Assembly (NCBI GenBank): GCA_047967505.1
Contig: CM106539.1
From: Dipteris shenzhenensis
Lineage: Eukaryota; Polypodiophyta; Polypodiopsida; Gleicheniales
Length of the DNA stretch: 64,000 bases
Direction: 5' to 3' (one strand)
In this document: positions 31,938 through 42,860 of the stretch, piece by piece
Position numbering within the stretch: position 1 is the stretch's first letter
Layout of the letters: every line of letters starts with the position of its first letter
The notes under the pieces: generated by a model
Database searches by the model: none
The model's input: only the letters and a program-made list of their open reading frames with translations
What the model was told of the DNA's origin: nothing
Made by a program: the position numbers and the translations under genes

Positions 31938-34900
31938 TTGACCTCGGGAAAAGAAGTCGTGCCACCTCGAACCCCTCTCCAAACCATGGACCGGGGCAGG
32001 AAGAAGGTGTCCTTCTCAGAGCCCTCAAATGCTGAGATGGCAGACCCACCAACAGAGAAGACTAAAAGATCTCGCAAGAGTAAGTGGTCACCCTCGGATT
32101 TTCCCATCATCTCAGGGCAAGAGGACTATTCGGTTGTTCAGGACCTTGCTCATCGGTCTTTGAGCATCACGCTCCCTCAACTAATAGCATTAAGCCCTAG
32201 GTGAGACGTGAGCTGTAGCAAGGTCTCTCAACAAGGAAGAGCAAGAAAAAGGAAAAGGTACGAGAGGTATCTTCTATCTCTGAAGAAATTGATCGGCACC
32301 CACATACAGTAGATGTCATCATAGATAATTGCCGTGTCAAAAATGTGTGTGTTGATGGGGGAGCTGCATGTAATATCATGGTGCCCCGAATCATGAAGAA
32401 ATTGAATTTGAAATGTACAAGGCGTTCCTTCACTCGAATCAAGGTAGCAGATGGTTGACGACTCGCCACCCTGGGAGTCATTGAGGATTTGCCCATCACT
32501 GTCAATGGGTTCAACAACACTATCAATTTCTATGTAGTGGGCATTGAAGATACGAGAAGAAGTTACCCAGCCATACTCGAGAGACCATGGTTGAGAAAGA
32601 TTGATGCAGTCAGCTATTGGAAGACAGGACACATGTCTTTTGGTGCTTCCAAGGAGAAGATCCCGGTGCAACCCAGTGCCATAGAACCGGAAGAAGAAGA
32701 GGAGCAAGACAGTGATACTCTCTCATCCTCGGTGTCTGAGTCCATGGAAGAATCAAACGGGGGGGGAAATTCTCAGAGGAGGAGGTTTACATGATGGGGG
32801 TGTCTCCGACCCTGCCACCTGCAGAAAAGATAACAGCTAGTCCTCAACAGCTCGAATCAATGCTTTCTCCAGACCTCACTCCAAGTGAGAAAGATGAGTT
32901 CCTAGAAATGTTCAAAGATTTCCCTGACCTCTTTGCAACCAGCTACCACCATCTTCGCCATGTGACTACCATAGAGCACAAGATAGAGCTGAAGCCTGAT
33001 GCGAAGCCTGTGGCTCAGAAGTATCAGAAATTAGGGCCCCTGCAGACCGATGCTTTGCGCTCAGAGTTGCAAAAGCTTGTAGAGGCTGGGTTTATTATTC
33101 CGGTTCACAATACTGAATGGGTTTCACCAATGGTAGTCACCCTAAAGAAAAACAACAAATGGCGGATCTGCATCGACTAAAAGAAACTCAATGCCACCAC
33201 CAAGAGGGATCATCATCCTCTACCCTTTCAAGACCTCATTCTTGAGAAGGTAAGTGGTCATGAGATGTATACTTTCTGTGATGGTTACTCTGGGTTTTAT
33301 CAAATCAAAATTGCCGAGGAAGATGTGCTTAAAACCACATTTGCCACACCCTAGGGGACATTTGCATTCAAAGTAATTCAAAGATTTATGCAGATGGTGT
33401 TTGCTCCTTATTTGGGGGATTTCTTGGAGGTGTTTTTAGATGATTTCTGTATATTCTCATCACGTAAGGAGCACATCATGAAGGTTAGGTTGGCCTTCCA
33501 AAGGGTCAATGATGTAAATGGCAGTCTCAACCCTGAGAAATGCACCATTGGAGCCACTCAAGGGCGGTTATTGGGACATATTGTCTCATCTGAGGGCATC
33601 AACTCTGACCCTGAGAAGGTAGAAGCCATCCTCAAGCTCTCCCCGCCTACAACCAAACGTCAAGTATGCTCATTTGTCAATCTAGCAGGATACTATTGCC
33701 GCTTCATTGATCAATATGCTGCTTTGACACGACCCATGACTATGCTATTAAAAGATGGGGTTGATTTCTCTTGGGATGAGGATTGTGATCATGGGTTTGC
33801 ACAAATCAAGAATGCTCTGGCTTCAGAACCCATTCTACGCAATCCAGACTGGTCAAAGACCTTCTATATCAATCCTGGGTTTGGTGAGCACACTCTGGCA
33901 GGTATTCTTCTCCAGCAAGGGGAGGATTGGTTCATGTATCCTGTTCGATTTGTTTCTCCACAATTGCTCGACACTGAGTGACGCTATTCAGAGGCCGACA
34001 AGCATGCCTTGTCTTTGGTGTTTTGCATTGAGAAATTTAAGCATTATGTGGCTGGAAAGTCCATCTTTATACTCACTGGCACTGGTCTTGCAAAGCAGGT
34101 TCTTCAATCACCAAATCCATGGGGTGGTTGGCCAAATGGTTGGCAGTTCTACAAGAATATGATTTTTCTTTCAAAATTGTAAAAGGGGGTTGTTCCAACT
34201 TGAAAAATGCTTTGATTGATTTAGAGGAGTGCCTCGATGTAACCCTTGTAGCAACCATAGAAGTTGGGGATCCATGGTATGGTGGTATCTACAAGTTTCT
34301 GACTACTTTCTCCTTTCCTTCAAAAAGTACTAGCTATGAGAGAAAGAAGATCCGTAGAGATAGTAGGCGCTACACCCTCCTTGATGGGGTGTTGTACCAT
34401 CAAGGCATGGATGGGGTACTAAGACAAGCCATTGATGCAGATGAAGTGCCTAAGGTATTGAAGCATTATCATGATGGATTTTGTGGAGGCCACTATGCCA
34501 GTGACTATACAGCTAAAAAGATTTTACATGCTGGATACTATTGGCCGACCTTGTTCAAGGATGTCACTTTGTATTGCAAAACCTGTTGGCACAGGAACAG
34601 AGGATGACAGAAGATGAACATGTAGAGGCCAGATTGGTAAAACTTGAGAAGTTAGATGAAACCCGACGCCTTGCACTACACCAAACAAAGATCCAAAAGA
34701 ATCGACAAAAGGCCTACTTGGATGCTAAGATTTGCAAGGGATGGGAAAGACACTTTGCTGAGGGGGATGTTGTGCTCTGCTTTGATAACAGATTGGACCA
34801 CCAAATGGATAAGAAGTTTCTGCCACTGTGGACTGGTCCATACAAAGTCATCAAGGAATGTAGCAATGGGTCTGTACAAGTTCAGGAGCAGCATGAACCA

Positions 34901-35017
34901 TATGGCAAGAAGGTGATCAACAAGCATTACCTCAAGCCTTTCTTTGTGCGTGATGGACCCACCAGGCATGGAAATGCTGTGCATTCCCTGCCTGGGGGGG
35001 GGAACTGTTATGGATAA
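31938..35017 (+). pseudogene. Gypsy pol: protease, reverse transcriptase, RNase H, integrase remnant
   Basis: The protease shows VDGGAACNIM (about 32352) and GFNNTINFYV. Reverse transcriptase runs from FKDFPDLFATS (32920) through FIIPVHNTEWVSPMVVT, a TAA replacing the residue after ICID, TFCDGYSGFYQI, a TAG in FATP-GTFAF, and the catalytic block FLDDFCIFS (33432). RNase H follows (FYINPGFGEHTLAGILLQQ, RYSEADKHALSLVF). The integrase zinc finger is clear (HYHDGFCGGHYASDYTAKK ... CKTCW, 34465-34590), but the catalytic core is absent: the frame passes directly to the C-terminal region (GDVVLCFDNRL, LPLWTGPYKVI, NKHYLKPFF). Stops, frameshifts and this deletion rule out activity. It looks like a non-chromodomain Gypsy, but lineage is uncertain. 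Confidence 0.85.
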
Positions 35018-35815
35018 AATTGTCTAAGGAAAAAGGCATTAATATGTATGTGTGTTTGTATATGTGGCAATAGTATAATAAAATATGGTGTGCATAGGGC
35101 CCAAGGTTGAGGTGGCAGGGCATGACCATGTGCCACCCTTCCATGTAAGAGGACCCATAAGGTGTGTTGTACATAATCCATGATAGTAATATTATAAAAT
35201 GTAAGGTGGCATGGCTCCTCCATGTGCCACCCCTCCACCTAGGCTGCATTTAGTGATATATGGCTCAAAGTCCATGGGAGAAGCAATATAAAATAGGTGG
35301 AGATGGATATTATGTTGAGTTATTCCCTCCATATGGGATAGGCCCATGTGGGGGATGTATAGAAGGTCCAAGAGAGCAAGTTAAATAATGGGGAAAGTAG
35401 GATGAGGTGGCAAGATTCCTTGTGCCAACCCTCCACTTGTCCTCCTAGAGGTTTGAACATATTATAAAATTGAGAAGAGACCAAGGGAGTATCATAGACT
35501 TGAGATATGGGGCTTGATTTATGTGGAAAATTGAGGCAAAGTGTTGTCGCACACAATTGAGAGTGTGTAACCGCCTAGCCCACATGGGAGACTTTTCCAC
35601 ACACACCATGCATGTGGGAGGACACATTAATTGGGAGAGACCCCCTCTTTTGGCTATAAAAGGAGGGGGCTATTCCTTGATGAGACACGCTCATTCTTGT
35701 AAAGCCACCTAGCTAGTATTTTGATATTTCCCTCTCATCCCTTCTTTCAAATAAAGTATGGTTCTCTTCCCTTGATGTCTCCATCTCTACATTCGTCCTC
35801 CTATCATGTACATGC
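35005..35815 (+). repeat. 3' LTR (left part) of the Gypsy element
   Basis: Starts with TG after the purine tract. It contains GGTGGCA(A/T)G and CATGTGCCACCC repeated three times, TATAAAAGG near 35658 and AATAAAG near 35751 as a possible polyadenylation signal. The end is not defined because a Copia element interrupts it. Confidence 0.6.
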
Positions 35816-35986
35816 TGAGAGTGCTCTCAACGGAAGCAAGAACGAAAGAGGGAGAGAGAGAGACAGAGAGCCACACAAGTTTTGGTTGGTGCAGAACCAC
35901 CCTAATCTTCTTTTTCATTCATTTATATATGTGTTTGAGTATTGTACATAACCGGGGTTAAGGCATAGTGACCTTTAACCCCCACA
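35816..35986 (-). repeat. LTR (left, 3') of the Copia element
   Basis: 171 bp, with an internal (GA)n run and CATAACCGGGGTTAAGG near the end. Very short for a plant Copia LTR. Confidence 0.95.
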
Positions 35987-36039
35987 ACCTCCCACTTAAA
36001 GGACAATGTGCCTTTAAGGGAGAATAACTAGTGAGCATA

Positions 36040-36825
36040 CTATCCAATGCCCATCAATACACGACAATACTCAAACCGCTGACTAGGTAGACTCTTCGTC
36101 AGCATATCTGCAGGGTTATCATCTGTATGAACCTTGACAAGCTCTATGCGCTTGTCCTCAAGTACCTCCCTGATGAAATGGTACCTGACCTCAATGTGTT
36201 TGGTCTTTGCATGAAAGACCGGATTCCGTGCTAGCTGAATAGCACTCATGGAATCACTATGCAATGTCTCAGCCTCTGTGGTAGACAAAGCAACACACTT
36301 CTATGTGCGAGACATCCACGACACTGCACCACCTGCAAAGGTGAACACATAACCAGAAGTGGATCTCCTACTATCCACATGCCTTGCATAGTCTGAATCT
36401 GTGTACCCAAGTACATGTATGTCTCCTTTACCAAAGCAGATGCACATCTCCTTGGTACCCTTCATGTACCTCATGATGCACTTAACTGCCTCCCAATGCC
36501 TCTTTCCTGGATTAGCCATATACCGGCTAACAACTCCCACTACAAATGCAATGTCTGGTCTAGTAGCTATCATAGCATACGTAAGACTCCCAACTGCTGA
36601 TGCATAAGGAACCTTGGCTATCATGGCCCTCTCCTCATCTGATTTGGGACTATCTGTATGACTCAGTTTTACATATGGAGGCAATGGAGTACTCAGTGCC
36701 TTCCCCCCCTCCATATTGAAATGCTGTAATACTTTTGTAACATACTCTTTTTGTGCAAGCCAAAGGAGTTTCCTACTCCGATCACGCGTGATGCGCATAC
36801 CAAGAATATGACCTGCAAATCCCAA
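36040..36825 (-). pseudogene. Copia reverse transcriptase C-terminus and RNase H
   Basis: The reverse transcriptase tail shows HILGMRITRDRSRKLLWL, TPLPPYVKLS and YASAVGSLTYAMIATRPDIA. RNase H begins with the conserved VLGYTDSDYARHVDSRRSTS and FTFAGGAVSWMSRT block, then a stop. The frame then has STTEAE joined directly to TLHSDSMSAIQLA. Copia RNases H normally have about 30 residues between these motifs, so an internal deletion is inferred. It ends with KHIEVRYHFIREVL, HTDDNPADMLTK and a stop at 36040. It would degrade RNA in the RNA-DNA hybrid; this copy cannot. Confidence 0.85.
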
Positions 36826-37527
36826 ATCCTCATATCAAAGGCCTCATGCAACTTGGCCTTTAATGCATCTAGCTCATAAGTATTCTTGCCAGCCAATAGC
36901 ATATCATCCACATATAGTGCCAAGATTATTAGGCTATTATCCTTAGCCCTTTTAGTGTAGAGGCAGTGATCAATTTCACTCCTAAGACCTTACACTAAAA
37001 GGGCTATTATCCTTAGCCCTTTTAGTGTAGAGGCAGTGATCAATTTCACTCCTAAAACCTTGGGACCGAATGAAAGCATCAAACTTCTGATACCATTCTC
37101 TAGGTGCTTGCTTAAGACCATAGAGACTCTTCTTTAGCTTGCAAACTAAATGCTCTTTGCCCTTTTCTTTAAAGCCTTCCGGCTGCACCATGTAAATTTC
37201 CTCATGCAAATCCCCATGCAAGAAAGCTGTCTTGACATCCATCTGCATAAGCTCCATATCCTCTACTGCCACTAGTCCAAGCATGCATCTAAGTGTGGTC
37301 ATCTTCACAACCGGAGAGAATATCTCATCAAAGTCCACACCCTTCTCTTGCTTGAACCCTTTAGCAACCAAACGGGCCTTGTACCTAGGCACATCATCAC
37401 CTGTGACCTTCATTTTGTAGACCCATTTACATGGCAATGCTTTCTTTCCATGTGGCAAAGAAACTAAGTCCCAAGTCTTATTCTTCATAAGTGAACTCAT
37501 CTCTGATTGCATATAGCATACTCCCAC
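36826..37527 (-). pseudogene. Copia reverse transcriptase, broken by a 70-bp duplication
   Basis: N-terminal and catalytic parts of the reverse transcriptase: KTWDLVSLPHGKKALPCKWV, YKARLVAKGFKQEKGVDFDE, MDVKTAFLHGDLHEEIYM and LKKSLYGLKQAPREWYQKFD are all standard Copia blocks, and the YVDD catalytic motif lies at 36903-36914. Between them a 70-bp tandem duplication shifts the frame. The product would polymerise cDNA inside virus-like particles; this copy would be truncated just before the active site. Confidence 0.9.
36932..37055. repeat. 70-bp-period tandem duplication inside reverse transcriptase
   Basis: The 54-base stretch starting GGCTATTATCCTTAGCCC and ending TCACTCCTAA occurs at 36932-36985 and again at 37002-37055, offset by 70 bp. 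The intervening bases include TACACTAAAAGGGCTA, complementary to TAGCCCTTTTAGTGTA, so a hairpin forms across the junction. Seventy is not a multiple of three. Confidence 0.92.
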
Positions 37528-39131
37528 TTGCGTTTATCCTCACGCATCATAGCCTCTCTGTAGCAAGAAGGCTCCCCGCAATCAGTAAGCATCACATAGT
37601 CTACCCCTGGAACAAACCTATCAGGCGGTCTAGACACTTTAGATGATCTTCTCAAGGGCATTTCAGCTTGCTGTCCCACCTGCATATCAGCCACATTTGG
37701 CTCATCATTTCCACCAATAGATGATCCATCATCTACCCTTGATTGTATACCTGTGGGAGTACTTGGTGGTACCATTTCTTGCACATTTGGTGCATGGACA
37801 GCTTGCTGTCTATCAACATATGCAGGTGGATTCACATCCTGGAAAGTGATTCTCCTCATTTCCACATCCCTCATGGGTGCCTTATGCATCTTCTTCTCAT
37901 TGAAGACCACATCATGGCTGCGTATGATCTTCTTTACTTCTGGATCCCAAAGACGATAGCCCATCTCTCCACTTTCACCATAACCCAGAAAGATGCATTT
38001 CCTAGACTTAGGATCTAGCTTCTTTCGAAGCTCTTTTGGCACATGTGCATATGCCTCACACCCAAATATACGCAAATGAGAGTAAGAGGGCTTCTTGCCA
38101 CTCCATGCCTCTTCAGGAATACCACCATCCAAACTCTTACTAGGTGATCTATTGATCACATGCACTGCAGTCTTCATTGCCTCAGCCCAAAAACCACCAG
38201 AAAGACTTGCATTGGAAAGCATGCATTGCAACCTTTCTTGAATGGTACGGTTCATCTTTTCTGCAACTGGATTTTGCTCTAGAGTACGAGGGGATATGAG
38301 CTCCCTCTTAATCCCATGTGTATCACAGAAATGCTGAAAGTCATGAGAGAGATACTCTCCACCATTGTCAGTCCGTAGGCATTTAAGCGTTCTACCTAAC
38401 TGATTCTCAACCAAGGCTAGCCATTTCTGAAATACCTGGAACACATCACTCTTCCGAGCTATAGCATAAGCCCACACTTTCCTAGTTGCATCATCAATGA
38501 ATGTCACATAGTATTCAGCCCCGCCTAATCACCGTGTAGGCATGGGACCACATACGTCTGAATGCACCAAATCAAGCATTTCAAACTCTTTCTTTCCCCT
38601 TCTTTTATGGGCTGATTTAGTCTACTTCCCATAGAGACAATGCTCACAAAATTCAAAATCAAAGAAACTCAAATGCGGTACATAACCCAAATGGCATAAG
38701 AGTTTCATTCCATTCTAGCTCATGTGCCCCAACCTGCAATGCCACAAAGAAGTGCTTGGCTGCTTGGTTATTGCAACAACATGATCAAATACCCCTGATA
38801 CATGTAAGGGATACAAAGTCCCACACTTGGCACCCCTGGCCAAAAGCATAGAGCCCTTTTGAATTTTCCAACTCTGAAAGCCAAAAGTGGTGTGAAAACC
38901 AGCATCATCTAGCTGACCCACTGAAAGAAGACTCTTCGTCAGCTTAGGCACATGTCTCACATGTTTCAAAACAAATGCAGACCCATTTGCAAAAGAAAAC
39001 TTTATGTCACCTGCTCCCACTATGTCACATGCATAGTCATTTCCAAGATGCACACAACCTATCTTTCCACTATCATAAGTGGAGAACCATTCCCTGTGGG
39101 GAGTAACATGGAATGAAGCACCAGAATCCAA
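37497..39131 (-). pseudogene. Copia protease and integrase
   Basis: The aspartic protease starts at 39128 with DSGASFHVT and continues to VRHVPKLTKSLLSVGQLD. The integrase GAG-pre region shows LWHCRLGHMS, a stop, and CEHCLYGK with another stop. The catalytic core follows from about 38580 (LDLVHSDVCGP, TFIDDATRKVW), then LRTDNGGEYLS and AEKMNRTIQERLQCML with the catalytic acid residues D, D and E in place. Downstream blocks LRIFGCEAYAHVP and RKCIFLGYG are intact, then a variable linker runs to MREDKRKWEYA. The 336-codon core frame is open; stops before and after it make the polyprotein non-functional as a whole. Confidence 0.9.
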
Positions 39132-39247
39132 AATCCAATCCTAGGAATATGCATCATCTGAAGTGGTAAGCAACTCTGCAGATAAAGTAGACATGAAGAG
39201 AACATCATTGTCACTATCATGTGTGACTGCATTGATCTCCTCGATCT

Positions 39248-40090
39248 TCACTTTTCCTTTGTCCTCCCTTGGACTCTCTTCCTTTTGATTTGCACCCCAA
39301 TTTGCATTCTTTTTCTTATCCTTTTGCTCTCTCTTTTCAGCTTGTAGCAATCCTTTTTCATATGGCCCTTCTTGCCACAATGGTAACACTCAATGTTCCG
39401 TGCCCTGGATTTGCTATGAGACTTCCCTCTTTCTTGGGACTTCCCCCTGAACTGTGATCTACCCCTTTGCACATTTAAGGCTGCATCCTGCTTGTTGCCA
39501 TCCATAGACTTCTGTCTAATCTCCTCGGCCAACAAGCTACCCACAACATCATCAAATTTTAGTACTCCACCAGGTGCAGAGTTACTAACAGCTGTACAGA
39601 AGGTATCCCATGAGGATGGCAATGAACATAAGATAAATATTGCCTTAGTCTCCGCATCAAAATTCATCTTCTGAGCCTGAAGCTGGCTGAAAATAATATT
39701 GAATTCATTCAAGTGAGAAGCAATGAAGACCCCTTCCTTCATCTGCAGCTCAAACAACCTTTTCATGAGGTAAACTTTATTAGAGGCAGTTTCCTTCTCA
39801 TAAGTGGCACACAGTTTCTTCCACAAATCTTCCATAGTCTGCTCATTTACTACTATGAAATAAACTGACTCTGCAAGATGAAGTCTAATAGTAGACTTTG
39901 CTAATGCATCCAACTCATTCCAATCATCCTCAGACATATTTGCAGGCTTAGCTTCAATCCCTGCCAAGGGTTTAATCTGCTTCTTTTGAATAAGCACATC
40001 CCTTATTTGTTCTTTCCACAAAGAAAAGTTTGTCCCATCAAACTTTTTAATGCTGAAAAACTCCTTTTCAGACTTGGAAGAGGATGCCAT
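39248..40090 (-). CDS. Copia GAG with CCHC zinc knuckle
   Basis: Capsid protein of the Copia element, about 280 residues. The start is chosen at 40090 (MASSSKSEKEFFSIKKFDG), the usual beginning of such GAGs, eight codons inside the longest frame. Visible are FDGTNFSLWKEQIRDVLIQK, a central helical region (ETMEDLWKKL-like block, VYLMKRLFELQMKEG), LPSSWDTFCTAVS, an Arg/Gly/Ser-rich basic part and the knuckle CYHCGKKGHMKKDC near 39388. The frame ends in basic sequence, and the expected continuation into protease is in another frame starting near 39389, so a frameshift occurred close to the knuckle. The capsid domain itself is intact. Confidence 0.88.
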   Translation of the reverse strand: MASSSKSEKEFFSIKKFDGTNFSLWKEQIRDVLIQKKQIKPLAGIEAKPANMSEDDWNELDALAKSTIRLHLAESVYFIVVNEQTMEDLWKKLCATYEKETASNKVYLMKRLFELQMKEGVFIASHLNEFNIIFSQLQAQKMNFDAETKAIFILCSLPSSWDTFCTAVSNSAPGGVLKFDDVVGSLLAEEIRQKSMDGNKQDAALNVQRGRSQFRGKSQERGKSHSKSRARNIECYHCGKKGHMKKDCYKLKRESKRIRKRMQIGVQIKRKRVQGRTKEK

Positions 40091-40114
40091 GATGCAAATG
40101 AAACAAAATCCCAA

Positions 40115-41160
40115 ATGCTAGTGCCTGCAAGAGAGAATCACACCAAATACTAGGTGCACCCAAATGTGTATGCCACAATAGACCATGCCACGAATGAGCG
40201 CACACTGCTCAAAAATGTAACCAGAGTGATCTGCATAAGGTATGCTCAAGAAATCATAGTCTCACAGTAATGAGCGCTACTGAAAATAGAACCTGAGATG
40301 CTTCAAAACATGGGCGCCATTGCATAATTGGACTCAGCAAGAAAATCTGCAAATATCTCTCTTCTGCCAGAACTCCAAAATCCCAACCGATGAGTGAGAA
40401 ATGAGAGTCAACACTTATCCACTGCCATGTGGCATAAATCTAAGGTCTCAAAACCTTAGAATGAAAAATGCATAACAGAGAGACGAAATCGAATACATAG
40501 AGATCTATAACTCTGAAAATCCTCCACCGAATTGCATAAGAACTGACAGGTAGGGGTTTTTGGGCGTCCGGAATGCAATGGGACAGACGGTTTTGGAAAC
40601 CGTGGTCTCAATCACTGGGTCCAATACACGGACTGAAAAACGTTTTTGGAAACAGAGCTATCTATAAACTCCACCGGAGTGTGAATGATGAGCAACATAG
40701 AAGTTTTAGGACCTCCTGAGTCCACCGGAACTGACAGATCTGCAAATGGTTGCTCCAAACTTGAGTTCCAACACCCGGGCAAAAAACACAGGAACTGACA
40801 CAATGAGTCAGAAATCCAATGAAATGATCCCAGATTCAAGAATTAAGGTGTTTCCAAGCTCCTGAAGTGAAGTGGACACCAAAAGCAAGCAATAGTTGCC
40901 TCTACAAGTAAATATGGAGTCTTTGTCATCGAACGGAATAGGGAAAAGCTCAAAAAACGACTTTTTCTTTGAAAGCTCTTAATAGGCTCTCAAAACCACT
41001 TCGCAAAGCCAAAGTGACTTTTCCAAAGGTTTCTCCAAGGTCTCTGCACACTCGGATGCAAGTAAAGTCACCCACAAAGCTTCCCACAGAGCTTCTCCTT
41101 CCTCCCACAGAGCTGCTGAGCTTCAAGCATTCATGCACGCTCAGCTAGATCACTCGGCGG
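40115..41160 (-). other. Untranslated leader of the Copia element
   Basis: About 1 kb between GAG and the primer-binding site with no coding frame of note. Such leaders hold the packaging signal. Nothing else is recognised. Confidence 0.7.
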
Positions 41161-41172
41161 GCTCTGATACCA
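41161..41172 (-). other. Primer-binding site of the Copia element
   Basis: GCTCTGATACCA, complement of TGGTATCAGAGC, two bases from the 5' LTR. Confidence 0.92.
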
Positions 41173-41174
41173 GT

Positions 41175-41347
41175 TGAGAGTGCTCTCAACGAAAGCAAGA
41201 ACGGAAGAGGGAGAGAGAGAGAGACAGAGAGCCACACAAGTTTTGGTGGGTGCAGAACCACCCTAATCTTCTTTTTCATTCATTTATATATGTGTTTGAG
41301 TATTGTACATAACCGGGGTTAAGGCACAGTGACCTTTAACCCCCACA
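41175..41347 (-). repeat. LTR (right, 5') of the Copia element
   Basis: 173 bp; differs from the left LTR by about four substitutions and one extra GA. Confidence 0.95.
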
Positions 41348-42069
41348 CATGCTTCTCTTCCTCCTCTCCTTTTCCCCTTGTGTCATAGCCTCCCTCTTCC
41401 TTCCCTCCACTTCTAATTCCTTTTTCCCTCCTATGACAACGGTTCGCCCTCACGATCTCCTTTTCTCTATGGCCCTCAAGCGTTGCCATGCTTAGCCTCT
41501 AGCCTCTGGTCTCGATTTCTTTTCTGGCTGATAGAATTGGTGTGGCTGCTGGGATACAAATCTCCACGGTTAGTGGCGAATCTTCTACTCGTATCGGTCG
41601 CATCTGCAAAACTGTACCATCTGTGCTCCTTCTAAGCTACTATGCACGCATTCGATTCGCGCGTCTACTGTGTTTGACCATGCGACAGTTTCCTAGACTG
41701 TGCTGCGGCTTCTGGACATGGACAGTCTTCTCGCTTCGCACGTCTACTGCGTTCACCCATGTGACAGTTTCCTGGACTACTGCGGCTTCTCGACGTGGAC
41801 AATCTTCTTGCTCCGCACGTCTACTACCTGCGCGATGTCCAGTTTTCTGGACTGCTGTGGCTTCTGGTTGCGGACAGTCTACATGCTTCTCTTCCCCCTT
41901 CTCCTTTTCCCCTTGTGTCATAGTCTCCCTCTTCCTTCCCTCCACTTCTAATTCCTTTTCCCCTCCTATGACAACAGTTCGCCCTCACGATCTCCTTTTC
42001 TCTATGGCCCTCGAGCGTCGCCATGCTTAGCCTCTAGCCTCTAGTCTCGATTTCTTTTCCGGCTGATAG
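41348..42069 (+). repeat. Large direct repeat flanking short tandem units
   Basis: A 187-bp segment (41348-41534, CATGCTTCTCTTCC ... GGCTGATAG) recurs at 41882-42069, about 535 bp on. Between them, at about 41660-41881, lie three degenerate units of about 75 bp (CGTCTACTG ... GACAGTTTCCTGGACTGCTG ... GGACAGTCT). This is probably part of the Gypsy 3' LTR or its flank. Frames here are chance. Confidence 0.8.
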
Positions 42070-42179
42070 TACCAGGGCTTACAATGCTCAAAGCTCCTCT
42101 GCCCAGTTGAAATGTCCGGATTCTGATCCACAAACTTGAGATACAACTCCATCTGCTGACCCAACATGTGCGAACAATA

Positions 42180-42860
42180 GAACAATGCCAACCACTAGGC
42201 TAGTTTAGGACACGTCTAGGACAATCATAATTTCAACCACCAAGATGGTTTAGGGCACTGTCACAATTTCAACCACCGGATGGTTTAGCCTAACGGTCTC
42301 AACTTCACATATTAGACAATAACAAGTATATTGCTTTTCATTTCTGAATTTCACCATTAAAAAATAACAATATATTGCTTTTCATTTCTGAATTCCATAA
42401 TTTAACAGTGGTATATGACCCGAATAGCAAGAAATTAAATTTAACGAAATTAAGTACTAAGAAACACAATAATTTCAACCACTAGGGTAGTCAATAACTA
42501 ATGTATGTTCAACCAGTTGGTTCAGGACAATCACATAACTGGTGATTGAGTTGAAGCAGCCACAATTGCATGATGTTGCAACCACCAGGTTGGTTTAGTA
42601 AAATAACAATATATCGCAAAATATATTGCTGTTAATTTCTACTCAACCATGCCATTGGGCTGGACAACAACTAATGTTTGTTCAACAACGCCGGTTTAGG
42701 ACAATCACATAACTGGCGATAGAGCTAAACTAGCCTATGCTTTCATGATGTTCCAACCATTGGGCTAGTTTAGGACAATCACATTTAGTCCAAATCTGGT
42801 TTAAGACAAAGCTCAATCACAAACAACCATTGGGCTGGTTTAGGCACCATTGACCTGTGT
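42180..42860. repeat. Array of CAACCACC...TGGTTTAGG near-palindromes
   Basis: About ten degenerate copies of CAACCACCGGATGGTTTAG-like sequence, mixed with GGACAATCACATAACTGG. Motif density resembles the subterminal repeats of a DNA transposon. The array stops where a minus-strand gene fragment ends, the same gene-then-array layout seen at 62963-63960. Confidence 0.65.

Larger units (their letters stand above)
31938..35815 (+). mobile_element. Ty3/Gypsy LTR retrotransposon, 5'-truncated and decayed
   Basis: Plus-strand pol region followed by a polypurine tract (CCTGGGGGGGGGAAC) and the start of a 3' LTR (TGTTATGG at 35005). The LTR carries a TATA box (GGCTATAAAAGG, about 35658). No GAG zinc knuckle or 5' LTR is visible upstream, so the 5' part is missing. 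The 3' LTR or flank is split at 35815 by a Copia element and resumes at 41348. Confidence 0.8.
35816..41347 (-). mobile_element. Copia LTR retrotransposon, near full length
   Basis: LTRs of 171 and 173 bp (TGAGAGTGCTCTCAAC ... CCCCCACA) lie at 35816-35986 and 41175-41347, flanked by the 5-bp duplication CATGC (35811-35815 and 41348-41352). The primer-binding site complement GCTCTGATACCA is at 41161-41172. Removing the element gives TACATGCTTCTCTTCC, which also occurs intact at 41880-41895 in a tandem copy of the flank. The polyprotein on the minus strand has GAG, protease, integrase, reverse transcriptase and RNase H in Copia order, with several disabling changes. The LTRs differ at about four sites plus a 2-bp indel. 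Confidence 0.95.

Noticed and set aside
31938-35017. An endogenous pararetrovirus
   Set aside because: Domain order (protease, reverse transcriptase, RNase H, integrase zinc finger), purine tract and LTR start identify a Gypsy retrotransposon; no movement or coat protein is seen.
41542-42030. A 162-codon plus-strand frame with repeated FLDCCGFW-like strings
   Set aside because: It is generated by tandem 75-bp units in LTR or flanking DNA; no protein family resembles it.
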